Source: an uncultured Chromatiaceae bacterium
GTDB lineage: Bacteria > Pseudomonadota > Gammaproteobacteria > Enterobacterales > Alteromonadaceae
Assembly (NCBI GenBank): GCA_937978655.1
Contig: CALJUX010000037.1
Span: 1-64,000, forward strand
Reading direction: 5' to 3'
DNA length: 64,000 bases
Shown here: positions 26,741-36,318 of the stretch, one piece after another
Layout of the letters: every line of letters begins with the position of its first letter
Numbering within the stretch: the stretch's first letter is position 1
The notes under the pieces: generated by a model
What the model was told of the DNA's origin: nothing
Databases searched by the model: none
What the model saw: only the letters and a program-made list of their open reading frames with translations
Made by a program: the position numbers and the translations under genes

Positions 26741-27748
26741 ATGACCAATATTAAAAAAGTCAGTGAGCTGGCCGGTGTGTCAACCGCCACAGTGTCCCGC
26801 ACGCTGAAGTCACCGGACCAGGTGTCTCTGGCCACACGGGAAAAAGTACTGGAAGCGGTCAAAGCGGCCGGCTATCGGCCGAACTGGCTGGCCAGCAGCG
26901 TGAAATCCGGTCGTTCCAATACCATTGTGGTGCTGGTGCCTAACCTGGTAAACCCGTTTTTTATGCGCATCATTGGCGGCATTGAGCAGGCGGCGCAGGA
27001 AAAAGGTTTTTCGGTGTTATTGGGAGATACCCAGGGTTCACCCGCGCGCGAACATGAATACGCCAGCATGGTGCTGACCAACCGCGCCGATGGTTTAATT
27101 CAGCTGGACCATTCTTTTCCATTTTCCGCCGCTGATGCTGATTTGGCCGAAGATTTGCCGATGGTCAGCGTCTGTGAACGCATCGCTTCAGAGAAAAAAT
27201 ATCCGGTGATTGAGCTGGATAACTACGCCGCCAGCCGCGCCTTAGCGCACCATTTGCTCGGTTATGGCCACAAACATTTTGCCGCTATTGTTGGCCAGGT
27301 CAGCAGCCAGATTTACCGCGAACGGTTAGCCGGCATCCGCAGTGTGCTGCAGGAAGAACAGATCCCGTTTGAACAGGCGCAAATCACCGGTGGCGCTTAT
27401 ACCATCGAAGCCGGCATCGCCGGCGTTGAACATCTGCTCAGTTTGCCGCAGCGGCCGACGGCGATTTTCTGTTTTAACGATGACATTGCGATTGGTGCTG
27501 TGCACGCCATCAAAAAAGCCGGCCTGCGCGTGCCGGAAGATATCTCAGTGGTCGGTTTTGATAACATCAAAGTCTCGGCTTTTATCGACCCGCCGCTGAC
27601 CACAGTTGACCAGCCGGCTTATGATATGGGCCGGCGCGCAGTGGAAGTACTGGTCAGCCAAATTCGTGGTGAACCCTTGGTTCGTAGCAAAGAAGTTCTG
27701 CCATTTCAATTGATTGAACGCGAAAGCAGCGGCCCGGCGCCGCTGTGA
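26741..27748 (+). CDS. LacI-family transcriptional regulator of the glycan locus
   Basis: This 335-residue protein has the LacI helix-turn-helix at residues 3-24 (IKKVSELAGVSTATVSRTL), the hinge helix near YRPNWLASSVKSG, and a periplasmic-binding-protein-like core (IVVLVPNLVNPFF, ADGLIQLDHSFPF, TAIFCFNDDIAIGAVHAIK, ISVVGFDNIKVSAFIDPPLTT). Effector-binding positions cannot be assigned by eye. It sits between the two arms of the N-glycan locus, and identical operator palindromes lie upstream of each arm, so it probably represses both until mannose, GlcNAc or a derivative binds. It is transcribed alone. Confidence 0.9.
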   Translation: MTNIKKVSELAGVSTATVSRTLKSPDQVSLATREKVLEAVKAAGYRPNWLASSVKSGRSNTIVVLVPNLVNPFFMRIIGGIEQAAQEKGFSVLLGDTQGSPAREHEYASMVLTNRADGLIQLDHSFPFSAADADLAEDLPMVSVCERIASEKKYPVIELDNYAASRALAHHLLGYGHKHFAAIVGQVSSQIYRERLAGIRSVLQEEQIPFEQAQITGGAYTIEAGIAGVEHLLSLPQRPTAIFCFNDDIAIGAVHAIKKAGLRVPEDISVVGFDNIKVSAFIDPPLTTVDQPAYDMGRRAVEVLVSQIRGEPLVRSKEVLPFQLIERESSGPAPL

Positions 27749-28011
27749 TTCGGCGTTGGGTTGTGACTCGGGTAACCGCGCTCGTGTGACGACCAAAGCC
27801 CCAACAAGCCAAACATCCAGACGTCTGTTACCGATTACAGCAGCAGTTAAACGACAGAAAATACTGGTCTGAACAGCCCGCCCATGGCCGTTTTTTTGTC
27901 CCCATTGCACCATTCTGATGCGCCTTTCTAAACTTAAATAGCTGAAATTAAACACATAATATTGCATTACATTTTGTTTGCACTGATTTGAACTTTTCGC
28001 GATTGTACAGA

Positions 28012-28040
28012 TTGACAGCAATTTGTTGCTTCGCTAGTAT
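28012..28040 (+). promoter_or_regulatory. Sigma-70-type promoter of the TonB receptor/lipoprotein genes
   Basis: TTGACA at 28012-28017 and TAGTAT at 28035-28040 are separated by exactly 17 bp. Transcription would start near 28047, five bases before the operator. Confidence 0.75.
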
Positions 28041-28051
28041 CAATGGCGTCA

Positions 28052-28065
28052 TGTAATCGATTACA
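28052..28065. promoter_or_regulatory. Probable LacI-family operator, TonB-receptor side
   Basis: TGTAATCGATTACA, identical to the site at 26407 including the following TTT. It lies immediately downstream of the predicted transcription start, the classic place for a roadblock repressor. Confidence 0.8.
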
Positions 28066-28241
28066 TTTGATCGACAGCGACACAACACAACAGACCCATT
28101 TTTTGATGGCGTTGCAGGGGAGACGGATTAGCCAGGCGGTTATGACGGCAGATCTTAATCCAACACCATGAAAATTAAATAAAAATAAAGGGACAAACCG
28201 GACTCACCGGTGCGTTTTCACATTTCACTGTGGAGAAGACC

Positions 28242-31208
28242 ATGGTTAACAGGATCGACAGGCCAATTCGGCAACAACACTGGCAGCAGGGCTTAAAAAT
28301 ATCTGTGCTGTCGCTGGCGGTGATCGCCAGTCTGAACCCGGCTTTTGCCGGCCAGACCGCAGAACAACAGGCTGCAGCGCAAAGCGAATCAACCAAGACC
28401 GCAGCCACTGCCGCAGCGAAGAAAAAAGCCGCTGCCGGCGAAAAAATCGAAGTCATTGAAGTGCGCGGTATTTTGTCCAGTATGAGCGAAAACTTACTGA
28501 ATAAACGTGCCTCCGACAGCGTGGTCGACGTGATCACTGCTGAAGACATCGGTAAATTCCCAGACAAAAACGTCGCCGACTCGCTGCAACGCGTGCCGGG
28601 CGTGGTGATCCAGCGCGACGGCGGTGAAGGTGCCACTGTCAGTATCCGGGGTCTGTCCTCCGACTTAACCTTAAGCCAGCTCAACGGCAATTTTATTGCG
28701 TCCTCACCGGGCGAACCGAGCCGGTCATTCTCTTACGCTTTATTACCGTCCACGATGATTGAACGCTTAGAAGTGTTTAAATCCTCCGAAGCACGCCTCG
28801 ATGAAGGCGGCATCGGCGGTACTGTCATCATGCACAGCCGTAAACCGCTGTCGATGGAGCAAAGCTCAGGCGTGCTGAACGTTGAATACAGCAACGCCGA
28901 CATCACCGACAAAAATGAACCGCAGTACAGCGGTATTTATTCGTGGAAAAACGACGCTGAGACCTTTGGTATGCTGGTCGGTTACACCCGTCAGGACCGC
29001 ACCAACCGCTCGCAGAGTTCACGCGTCAATATCATGAACAAAAACTTCCTGTATCAGGAGCGTAAGGACAACCAGCTGGTGGCGAATGGCGCCAAAGGTT
29101 ATGCCGCGCAAAGTATGGTGCAGGAAGTGCTGGAAGAAGAACGTAACCGTGAAGGTTTCCAGTTCACCAGCCAGTGGCGTCTGACCGACAAACTGGAAGT
29201 TGGCATGAACTATTTCCGCTTCACGCTGGGGCAGAACTCGATCCTGAATCAGCTGGAATATCCGGAGTGGAACAACAACGACAACTACTGGACCGACGTG
29301 CGGGTCGACGCAGAGTCTCAGTTTGTTACCGGCATCGATTATTCCACTGGTGTGTCTGGTGCGCAGAAACTGTCGCAGGTACCGCGCATTAACGGCGAAT
29401 ACAAAATCGAAGAAGCAACCTCCGATACCTTTGATTTTTATGCCACTTACGAAGGCGATGATTTTAAATCCAAAGTCACTTTTGGCCGCACTGAAGCCGA
29501 AGGTGGCCCGTCAGAGAAATACCGCGCCGCTTATTATGCCAACGAAGCCTCCAGCTATTATGGCTATGACTTATCCGGCAAAAAAATGACCACCTACATG
29601 GACCCGAACATGATCAATAACCTGGTGGCAGGTATTGGTGGTCAGGCCGACGTCGGTGCGACAGATTCAAGTTTTATCACCGGCACCCAGGAAGAGAAAT
29701 ACGCAAGTTTGGATGTGGATTATTTTGCCGACTGGGGCATCGTCGACACGCTGCGCTTTGGCGTGAAATACCGCGATGGCAAAATCCACCGCGATTCACG
29801 CAACACTTTCTATTTAGCTAAAGATTTTGATGTCGCAGCAGCTGAAGCTGCCGGTGGCATTGACCTCGACGATGACTACTCACGCAACGGCGGCATTCCG
29901 CCTATTACCAGCGTGGTGTTGCCAAACTCGCTCGGCAATTTGTCCAGCGTGATCAATACCAACCTGTTCCCGGCCGTGAACTGGCACAAATATCAGCAGC
30001 ATCTGGTAGATAACTTCCAGAAATATACGCGAATTGAGCCGAACTACGTCTACGGTGTCCAGGAAGAGATCAGCGCGGCTTATGCCCAGGCTGATTACAA
30101 ATACGAAAACCTGCGCGGGAATATTGGTCTGCGGTTTGTCCGCACCACCACCACTTCAGGCTCGTCAGATAAAATTCTGTATCGCTTAGACTGGAAAGAC
30201 GCCAACGGCAATCTGTTACCGGAAGCGCAGCAACGGGTGGAGAATTTCGTATATATCGAAAAAGAAAACACCGAAAACAAAGTGCTGCCAAGCGCCAACT
30301 TAGTCTGGGATATCGATGATAACTGGGTCTGGCGTTTTGCCGCGGCCAAAGTGATTGCCCGGCCGGGTTATGACGACATCGGTCAGTTCCAGACCCTGCG
30401 TTACACCTCCAACGAATACTCTGCCGATCGCTCGGCAGCCGATGACTTTGACCCAATTTACGACGGTGAAGGCTGGGTCGGTTCAGGCGGCAACAGCGCG
30501 CTGAAACCACTGGAATCCACGCAGTTCGACAGCTCGTTAGAGTATTACTACGGCAAAGGCTCTGGCTTTGGTGTCGCGGTGTTTAAGAAAGACGTCGACA
30601 ACTTCGTGGTGCCGTTGATTATCGACACCATGCGTGATTTGCCAGTGGTGAATTTCACCCTGCCAAACGCCGGTGGCAAACAAGTTACGGCCGGCGGCGA
30701 TGGCCTGACCGTGCGTAACTTCAGCACTGTAGCGAACGGCACCAACGCCACATCGAAAGGCGCGGAAGTGTTCTGGCAACATTTCTTCACCGGCGGTTTT
30801 GGTGTCTATGCCAACTACACGCGCAACAATACCAACCAGGCTAATGTGGAGCTGGATGGGCAGAAAGTCGGTGAGTCGCCATTAATCGGCAGCTCGAAAT
30901 ACCAACTGAACTTCTCAGCGTTTTATGAAGACGACCTGTTTAACTTACGGGCTTCTTACAACAAACGTGGCCCCAGTGTTGGCGGTTATAACGCGTCGTG
31001 GGAAACCAACTACTACAGCGCGGCTTATGATCAGGTCGACCTGAACGCCAACTACAACCTGACCGAAATGCTGGTGTTATCAGCCTCTGTCATCAACCTG
31101 ACCAAGTCAGAAACCTATGTCCACCTCGGTAACGACACCGACAAGCGTTTTATCCAGAACGCGTACGGCGGCCGTCGTTATTACATGGGTGCGACTTACC
31201 GGTTCTAA
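28242..31208 (+). CDS. TonB-dependent receptor for glycan uptake
   Basis: This 988-residue outer-membrane protein starts at ATG 28242, 6 bp after GGAGAAG; the GTG at 28230 lies before that site. The signal peptide ends near AVIASLNPAFAG. A plug domain follows: IEVIEVRGILSSMSENL (TonB-box-like), VVDVITAEDIGKFPDKNVAD, SLQRVPGVVIQRDGGEG and VSIRGLSSDLTL. The barrel runs to the C-terminal GGRRYYMGATYRF with terminal Phe, as required for outer-membrane insertion. Its length fits the Caulobacter-type TonB receptors used for oligosaccharides. It is under the promoter and operator at 28012-28065 and is followed by a discoidin lipoprotein, together resembling a SusCD-like capture pair. Confidence 0.92.
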   Translation: MVNRIDRPIRQQHWQQGLKISVLSLAVIASLNPAFAGQTAEQQAAAQSESTKTAATAAAKKKAAAGEKIEVIEVRGILSSMSENLLNKRASDSVVDVITAEDIGKFPDKNVADSLQRVPGVVIQRDGGEGATVSIRGLSSDLTLSQLNGNFIASSPGEPSRSFSYALLPSTMIERLEVFKSSEARLDEGGIGGTVIMHSRKPLSMEQSSGVLNVEYSNADITDKNEPQYSGIYSWKNDAETFGMLVGYTRQDRTNRSQSSRVNIMNKNFLYQERKDNQLVANGAKGYAAQSMVQEVLEEERNREGFQFTSQWRLTDKLEVGMNYFRFTLGQNSILNQLEYPEWNNNDNYWTDVRVDAESQFVTGIDYSTGVSGAQKLSQVPRINGEYKIEEATSDTFDFYATYEGDDFKSKVTFGRTEAEGGPSEKYRAAYYANEASSYYGYDLSGKKMTTYMDPNMINNLVAGIGGQADVGATDSSFITGTQEEKYASLDVDYFADWGIVDTLRFGVKYRDGKIHRDSRNTFYLAKDFDVAAAEAAGGIDLDDDYSRNGGIPPITSVVLPNSLGNLSSVINTNLFPAVNWHKYQQHLVDNFQKYTRIEPNYVYGVQEEISAAYAQADYKYENLRGNIGLRFVRTTTTSGSSDKILYRLDWKDANGNLLPEAQQRVENFVYIEKENTENKVLPSANLVWDIDDNWVWRFAAAKVIARPGYDDIGQFQTLRYTSNEYSADRSAADDFDPIYDGEGWVGSGGNSALKPLESTQFDSSLEYYYGKGSGFGVAVFKKDVDNFVVPLIIDTMRDLPVVNFTLPNAGGKQVTAGGDGLTVRNFSTVANGTNATSKGAEVFWQHFFTGGFGVYANYTRNNTNQANVELDGQKVGESPLIGSSKYQLNFSAFYEDDLFNLRASYNKRGPSVGGYNASWETNYYSAAYDQVDLNANYNLTEMLVLSASVINLTKSETYVHLGNDTDKRFIQNAYGGRRYYMGATYRF

Positions 31209-31252
31209 GGCAGCGCGTTTCGCGCCGGTTAGGAAAAAATACAGAGGATTAA

Positions 31253-34087
31253 ATGATGAAACAGTTCAAAATCAACATGATGTATGGGGTTGTCGCGCTG
31301 GCGCTGACCTCGCTGTATGGCTGTGGCGGTGCGGGTGAAGCCGATCCGGCCAATATTCCGGTGACTTTAGATAGCACTGCGGCCGATATCAGCGGCTCGG
31401 CGGTCAAAGGCACCTTACGCAATGCCAAAGTTACAGTGTCACAGCTGAACGGTTCTGCGATCAGTGTCGGCAGTAGCGATCGCACTGGTACCAACGGCAA
31501 AGTGGCGTTTTCGGTGACGGCGAAAGAAGGCTTTGGCCTCAATAGCATGCTCAAAGTCGACGTGGTCGCTGACGCGCAGTCCAGCATGGTCTGTGACGCA
31601 GTCAAATGTGGCCCTGTGGCTTTAGGCGAAGTGTTAAGCGGTGCGCCATTAACCGGCACCACCTTCTCGACTTTGACCTGGGTGCAGATGCCGTATGCGT
31701 CCAAATCTGACGGCGTTGCCGATGCACGCTTCCAGGCCAATGCGCTGACGACGGTCGCCAGCAAACTGGTGGCGGCAGACGTGGCGGCGGGCCGTAATGT
31801 GTCGGTACGGCCATTGTATGAAATGGCGCTGGCAGATGGCTCTGCAGTGCTGCTCAAAGCCTTGGGTGTGGCCAGTAAAGCCAACGTCTTTACCACGGAT
31901 TTAGTCAGTGCCGAGGCCTATGCAAATATGGTCACCGGCGAGACTTGTGAAAAAGACGTCTGTAAAGACACTTTAGTTGCGCCTGATACCATCAAGCTCT
32001 CACTGTTAAATGCCGCTTTTGCTGCCCTCGGCGAAGGTGAGACTTTTAACCAGCTGATGAACGACGTCGCTGCTGCCATTCCATTGGCGCAAGAAGGTGA
32101 TGTCACCGTCTTAACGCCACTGCGCGAACGTATGCTGGCGGCGATTAGCGGCCTGCCATATTTAGCTAAAGTGGGCCTCAAAGCTGAAGACGTGGTGGAT
32201 GTGAAACTGGCCTTTATTGATGCTGCAGTCAGCTCTGGCCCGGTACGCGAAATCACCACAGATGCCGCAGTGGCCAGCGCCGTGATCACCGGTAGCAACC
32301 GCATCAGTGCGGCCGAAGCCGAAGCGATGGCCTTTGATGGTAATAACAACACCAAATGGCTGGACCACCATGACTGGAAAGGTGCGCCGAGTGTCGCGAA
32401 CCCAAGCTGGGTGCAGGTGAAGTTTGCCGAGCCGCAGGCAGTAAATACGCTGGTTATCACCAGCGCCAACGACGCACCGGCGCGTGACCCGGAAAACTTC
32501 CAGGTGTTAGCTTCCAACGACGGCACCAACTGGGTGACGCTGGCCGAGTTTATCGGCGAGAGCTTTGACAAACGTTTTGAGCGTAAGCAGTTCCGTTTTG
32601 TGAACGGCCTGGAGTTCAGCTACTACAAAGTCAACATCAGCAAAAACAAAGGCGATGACACGCTGATGCAAGTAGCGGAAATTGAGTTTGTTGGCCCGGT
32701 TTACACCAGCGCTGACCATACAGATCCAGTCGGCACCGGCATCATCACAGCGCGCAACCGCATTGGTGATGGCGAAGCTGAAAGCAAGGCTTTTGATAAC
32801 GACGTCAATACCAAGTGGCTCGACCACAACGACTGGAAAGGCGCGCCAACAGCGGCCAACCCTTCCTGGGTGCAGATTGACCTGCCGGAAGCCAAAGCGG
32901 TGGATACACTGGTGCTGACCAGTGCCAACGACTCACCAGCGCGTGACCCGGAAAACTTCAGCCTGCAGGGCAGTAACGACGGTGGCAAGACCTGGACCAC
33001 ACTGTCGGCTTACCTTGGCGAGAGTTTTGACAAACGTTTTGAACGCAAACAGTTCAGCGTCGCCAACAGCCTGGCTTTTAGCAGCTACAAGTTCAATATC
33101 AGCAAAAACAAAGGCGATGACACGCTGATGCAAATCGCTGAGATTGGCTTAGTCGGGCCAAAACTGCCGGACTTAAACCATGCGCTGATGGCCGGCGTGA
33201 CAGTGACAGCCCGTAATGCCATCGGTGATGCGGAAGCAGGCAGCAAAGCCTTTGACGGCCGTACTGATACCAAGTGGCTGGACCACAACAACTGGAAAGG
33301 CGCACCAACGGAAGCCGCACCAAGCTGGGTACAAGTGCAGTTCCCAACGCCGGTAACGGTCAACAAACTCGGTTTAATCAGTGCCAACGACGCCGCAGGA
33401 CGTGATCCGGAGAACTTCAATATTGAAGCATCAAACGATGGCAAAAACTGGGTGAAACTGGGCGGCTGGATTGGCGAGAGTTTTGACCAGCGTTTTGAAC
33501 GCAAAGTGTTTAACTTCAGTAACGATCTGGGCTTTAGCTACTATCGCTTTAACATCACCAAAAACAAAGGTGATGACACCCTGATGCAAATTGCCGAAAT
33601 CGAACTGATTGGCCCGCAATATCAGTCGGTGGACCACTCGGCGGCAGCCGGCGTGACCTTCACAGCCCGCAACCGCATCGGCGATGCTGAAGCAGAAAGC
33701 AAAGCCTTTGATAATGATATCAACACCAAGTGGCTGGACCATAATGACTGGAAAGGCGCACCGACTGAAGCCAATCCGTCCTGGGTGCGGATTGATTTAC
33801 CAAAAGCGCAAATTGTCTCAAGCCTGGCTATTACCAGTGCCAACGACTCTGCTGGCCGCGATCCGGAGAACTTCAACGTCGAAGGTTCGAACGACGGCGG
33901 TGTGACCTGGATACGTTTAGGCAGCTGGATTGGCGAAAGTTTTGACAAACGCTTTGAACGTAAACTGTTTGAAATGGGTAACGGCTTCGCGTTCAGCAGC
34001 TATCGCATCAACATCAGCAAAAACAAAGGCGATGATACTTTGATGCAAGTGGCTGAATTTGAACTGATTGGCCCGGTTCTGCCATAA
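31253..34087 (+). CDS. Lipoprotein with four tandem discoidin (F5/8 type C, CBM32-like) domains
   Basis: This 944-residue protein has lipobox LYGCG near residue 24. Residues about 30-340 form an N-terminal helical region (VKGTLRNAKVTVSQLNGSA and onward). Four repeats of about 152 residues then start at 32281, 32741, 33196 and 33652. Each contains AFD, TKWLDH, DWKGAP (NWKGAP in one), PSWVQV, ARDPENF (or GRDPENF), a W-containing strand, GESFD(K/Q)RFER and NKGDDTLMQ, and ends at EL(I/V)GP or a close variant. This is the discoidin/F5-8C jelly-roll pattern of glycan-binding modules. It lies 44 bp after the TonB receptor and probably presents glycans to it at the cell surface. Confidence 0.85.
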   Translation: MMKQFKINMMYGVVALALTSLYGCGGAGEADPANIPVTLDSTAADISGSAVKGTLRNAKVTVSQLNGSAISVGSSDRTGTNGKVAFSVTAKEGFGLNSMLKVDVVADAQSSMVCDAVKCGPVALGEVLSGAPLTGTTFSTLTWVQMPYASKSDGVADARFQANALTTVASKLVAADVAAGRNVSVRPLYEMALADGSAVLLKALGVASKANVFTTDLVSAEAYANMVTGETCEKDVCKDTLVAPDTIKLSLLNAAFAALGEGETFNQLMNDVAAAIPLAQEGDVTVLTPLRERMLAAISGLPYLAKVGLKAEDVVDVKLAFIDAAVSSGPVREITTDAAVASAVITGSNRISAAEAEAMAFDGNNNTKWLDHHDWKGAPSVANPSWVQVKFAEPQAVNTLVITSANDAPARDPENFQVLASNDGTNWVTLAEFIGESFDKRFERKQFRFVNGLEFSYYKVNISKNKGDDTLMQVAEIEFVGPVYTSADHTDPVGTGIITARNRIGDGEAESKAFDNDVNTKWLDHNDWKGAPTAANPSWVQIDLPEAKAVDTLVLTSANDSPARDPENFSLQGSNDGGKTWTTLSAYLGESFDKRFERKQFSVANSLAFSSYKFNISKNKGDDTLMQIAEIGLVGPKLPDLNHALMAGVTVTARNAIGDAEAGSKAFDGRTDTKWLDHNNWKGAPTEAAPSWVQVQFPTPVTVNKLGLISANDAAGRDPENFNIEASNDGKNWVKLGGWIGESFDQRFERKVFNFSNDLGFSYYRFNITKNKGDDTLMQIAEIELIGPQYQSVDHSAAAGVTFTARNRIGDAEAESKAFDNDINTKWLDHNDWKGAPTEANPSWVRIDLPKAQIVSSLAITSANDSAGRDPENFNVEGSNDGGVTWIRLGSWIGESFDKRFERKLFEMGNGFAFSSYRINISKNKGDDTLMQVAEFELIGPVLP

Positions 34088-34143
34088 GCAGGACGCTGCG
34101 CACGGCCCGGCGCATTTAGCGCAGAGGGCCGTGACGTCAGGAT

Positions 34144-34161
34144 GCCGGTTCGCCGGCGTTT
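34144..34161 (+). terminator. Weak hairpin after the discoidin lipoprotein
   Basis: GCCGG, TTCG, CCGGC then GTTTTG. The short stem means it is at most a partial terminator; the strong one follows at 34261. Confidence 0.4.
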
Positions 34162-34260
34162 TGCCTGAGATATTGACTGAAATGTTGCCCGAGTTGTTCT
34201 CTGGTGTGCCCGGGGTTCGCCCCAAATCCTGCCAAACCGTAATGCGGTTCGGTATTTCCC

Positions 34261-34289
34261 CCGGTGCAGTTCGCTGCACCGGTTTTTTT
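34261..34289 (+). terminator. Strong intrinsic terminator inside the plus-strand glycan cluster
   Basis: A perfect 9-bp stem (CCGGTGCAG with CTGCACCGG) on a TTCG tetraloop is followed by seven T. It should stop most transcripts from the TonB receptor promoter, so the downstream catabolic genes are either expressed at a lower level by read-through or have their own start. Confidence 0.9.
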
Positions 34290-34333
34290 CCGCGAAAAAC
34301 CGGCTGTAACTGGTTTTTCTGTTGAGGATCTTT

Positions 34334-35248
34334 ATGTATTCAATCGCAACTGCCTTCAACCCCGGGACTGCCGCTGATCTGGCGCAGCCGGTTGGTATTG
34401 GTATTGATGGCGGCGGCAGCCATTGCCGCGCCTGGGTGTTTAATGCCAAAGGGCAGGTGCTGGGGCAGGGCCAGAGTGGCCCGGCCAACCCGGTTGGTGG
34501 TTTAACCGAAAGTTTTGCTGCTATCAGCGACGCTGCGCAAAAAGCCTTGCTGGATGCGGCTTTACCACCAACGATGCTGGCGCAACTGCCGCTGGCAGCC
34601 GGTCTTGCCGGCTTGCATTTACCGCAGTTTTATCAGCAATTTCAGCAGTGGCAACATCCGTTTGCCAGTTTGCATCTGACCACAGATTTACAAATCGCCG
34701 CCTATGGCGTGCATCAGCAACAGGATGGTGCCGTGCTGATTTTAGGCACCGGCTTCAGTGCGCTGGCGAGCGTCGGCACTGAGCGCATCGAACTGGGCGG
34801 TTATGGATTTCCAATTAACTGTAATGCCAGTGGTTCCTGGTTTGGTTTAGAAGCAGTCAAAGCGGTGTTACTGGCGCGCGACGGCCTGGCACCGGCCACG
34901 GTGCTGACCGGGCTGCTGCCGGATGCACAGACTTCGGCCAGTCTCGCCAATCAGTATTTAGGCCAGGGCCCGGCGGTGTATGCCCGGCTGGCGCCGCTGG
35001 TATTGCAGGCGGCGCAGGATGGCGATGCGGTGGCGCTGCGTATCCGCAATGAAGCCGTACAGTTTGTGGAAACTGTGGTGCGACGGTTATTGCAGGTCGG
35101 CGCGCCAGCTGTGGGGCTGGTCGGTGGCATCTCCGGTCAGCTGGTGCCGCTGTTGGACCCAAGCCTGCCTTGTTCTTTTATCAGCAATGCCGGCGAGCGC
35201 GGCAGCTGGTGTTTTTTAGCCCAACAACTGGCTGAGGTGCCGGCATGA
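34334..35248 (+). CDS. BadF/BadG-type sugar kinase, probable GlcNAc/glucosamine kinase
   Basis: A 304-residue product starts at ATG 34334 (GAGGATC 6 bp upstream); the TTG at 34322 is rejected. The actin-like ATPase fold is clear: GIGIDGGGSHCRAWVFNAKG (phosphate 1), TTDLQIAAYG, AVLILGTGFSALA (phosphate 2), GGYGFPINCNASGSWFG and VGLVGGISGQL near the end. The family includes N-acetylglucosamine and glucosamine kinases. Position just before glycosylasparaginase and ENGase supports phosphorylation of the GlcNAc released from N-glycan cores. It overlaps the next gene by ATGA. Confidence 0.85.
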   Translation: MYSIATAFNPGTAADLAQPVGIGIDGGGSHCRAWVFNAKGQVLGQGQSGPANPVGGLTESFAAISDAAQKALLDAALPPTMLAQLPLAAGLAGLHLPQFYQQFQQWQHPFASLHLTTDLQIAAYGVHQQQDGAVLILGTGFSALASVGTERIELGGYGFPINCNASGSWFGLEAVKAVLLARDGLAPATVLTGLLPDAQTSASLANQYLGQGPAVYARLAPLVLQAAQDGDAVALRIRNEAVQFVETVVRRLLQVGAPAVGLVGGISGQLVPLLDPSLPCSFISNAGERGSWCFLAQQLAEVPA

Positions 35249-36318
35249 CTAAGCCCACGAAAACCCGGTCTGAGACGTCGCAGCAACATAAATCACTGTT
35301 CCAGGGCCGGCGCGATTTATTGAAACTGGCGGCGGCGTTACCGCTGGCCGGTGGTTTGACGGCTTGTGCCAGCGCGACTGCGCCGGCAACACCAGACAAT
35401 GCAGCCGCAACGCCCACGCCAAAACCATCTGCTGTGCGCAAACCCATAGTCGTGTCGACCTGGGAACATGGCATGCCGGCCAACGCGGCGGCCTGGCAGG
35501 TGTTAGCGGCCGGCGGCAGCGCGCTGGATGCGGTCGAGCAGGGTGTGCGGGTGCCGGAAGCTGATCCTGCGGTGCGCACTGTTGGCTACGGCGGTTATCC
35601 GGATGCGTCCGGTGAAGTGACTTTAGATGCCTGCATCATGGACCATCAGCTGAATTGTGGTTCTGTCGCTGGGCTTAAGCGCATCAAACATCCAATTTCT
35701 GTGGCGCGCGCTGTGATGGAAAAAACGCCGCACGTGATGCTGGTCGGCGAAGGCGCGCTGGAGTTTGCCAAAGCACAGGGTTTTGTTGAAGAGAACCTTT
35801 TAACCGAACAAAGCAAACAGGACTGGCTGGTCTGGCGCGAGCAAGGCAAAGCCAAGTCACAGATTAACCTCGAGAATCACGACACCATCGGCATGCTGGC
35901 GCTCGACAGCGAGGGACATCTGGCCGGAGCCTGCACCACCAGTGGCGCGGCCTATAAATTACCGGGCCGGGTTGGTGATTCGCCGCTGATTGGTGCTGGT
36001 TTGTATGTCGATCAGGATGTCGGCGCTGCGACAGCGACTGGTCTTGGTGAGCTGATGATTAAAACCGTCGGTTGTCATCTGGTGGTCGAACTGATGCGCC
36101 AGGGCTTAAATCCGCAGCAGGCTTGTCAGCGCGCGGTCGAACGTATCGCGGCAAAAATCCCCAATGCCGCAGAGGCGCAGGTTGGTTTTCTGGCGTTAAG
36201 TGTCAAGGGTGAAGTCGGCGCTTATTGTCTGCATGGTGGTTTTAACTTTGCGGTGCAGGATAGCAGCGGCGCGACGCTGACCGATGCCATTCACCTGCTG
36301 CCCGGAGTGGTGGCATGA
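35245..36318 (+). CDS. Glycosylasparaginase (N4-(beta-GlcNAc)-L-asparaginase), Tat lipoprotein
   Basis: This 357-residue Ntn-hydrolase has a twin-arginine signal, FQGRRDLLKLAAALPLAGG, followed by lipobox LTAC, so it probably reaches the periplasm folded and is lipid-anchored. The family core is AALDAVEQGVR-like (SALDAVEQGV), then DACIMDHQLNCGSVAGL, and the autocleavage site NHDTIGML with Thr214 as the nucleophile; TTSGAAYKLPGRVGDSPLIGAG completes the substrate region. It cleaves the GlcNAc-Asn bond left on peptides. It overlaps the kinase gene and the GH85 gene by ATGA at each end, so it is in a tight operon. Confidence 0.9.
   Translation: MTKPTKTRSETSQQHKSLFQGRRDLLKLAAALPLAGGLTACASATAPATPDNAAATPTPKPSAVRKPIVVSTWEHGMPANAAAWQVLAAGGSALDAVEQGVRVPEADPAVRTVGYGGYPDASGEVTLDACIMDHQLNCGSVAGLKRIKHPISVARAVMEKTPHVMLVGEGALEFAKAQGFVEENLLTEQSKQDWLVWREQGKAKSQINLENHDTIGMLALDSEGHLAGACTTSGAAYKLPGRVGDSPLIGAGLYVDQDVGAATATGLGELMIKTVGCHLVVELMRQGLNPQQACQRAVERIAAKIPNAAEAQVGFLALSVKGEVGAYCLHGGFNFAVQDSSGATLTDAIHLLPGVVA

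Larger units (their letters stand above)
27749..28241. other. Upstream regulatory region of the TonB receptor gene
   Basis: This 493-bp gap carries a strong promoter (28012-28040) and the operator (28052-28065). The frame on the minus strand overlapping the end of lacI is a shadow. The rest, 27749-28000, is AT-rich with no feature recognised. Confidence 0.6.

Noticed and set aside
27545..28021. 158-codon frame on the minus strand across the end of the lacI-family gene
   Set aside because: It largely overlaps a clear LacI coding region in another frame and has no recognisable domain.
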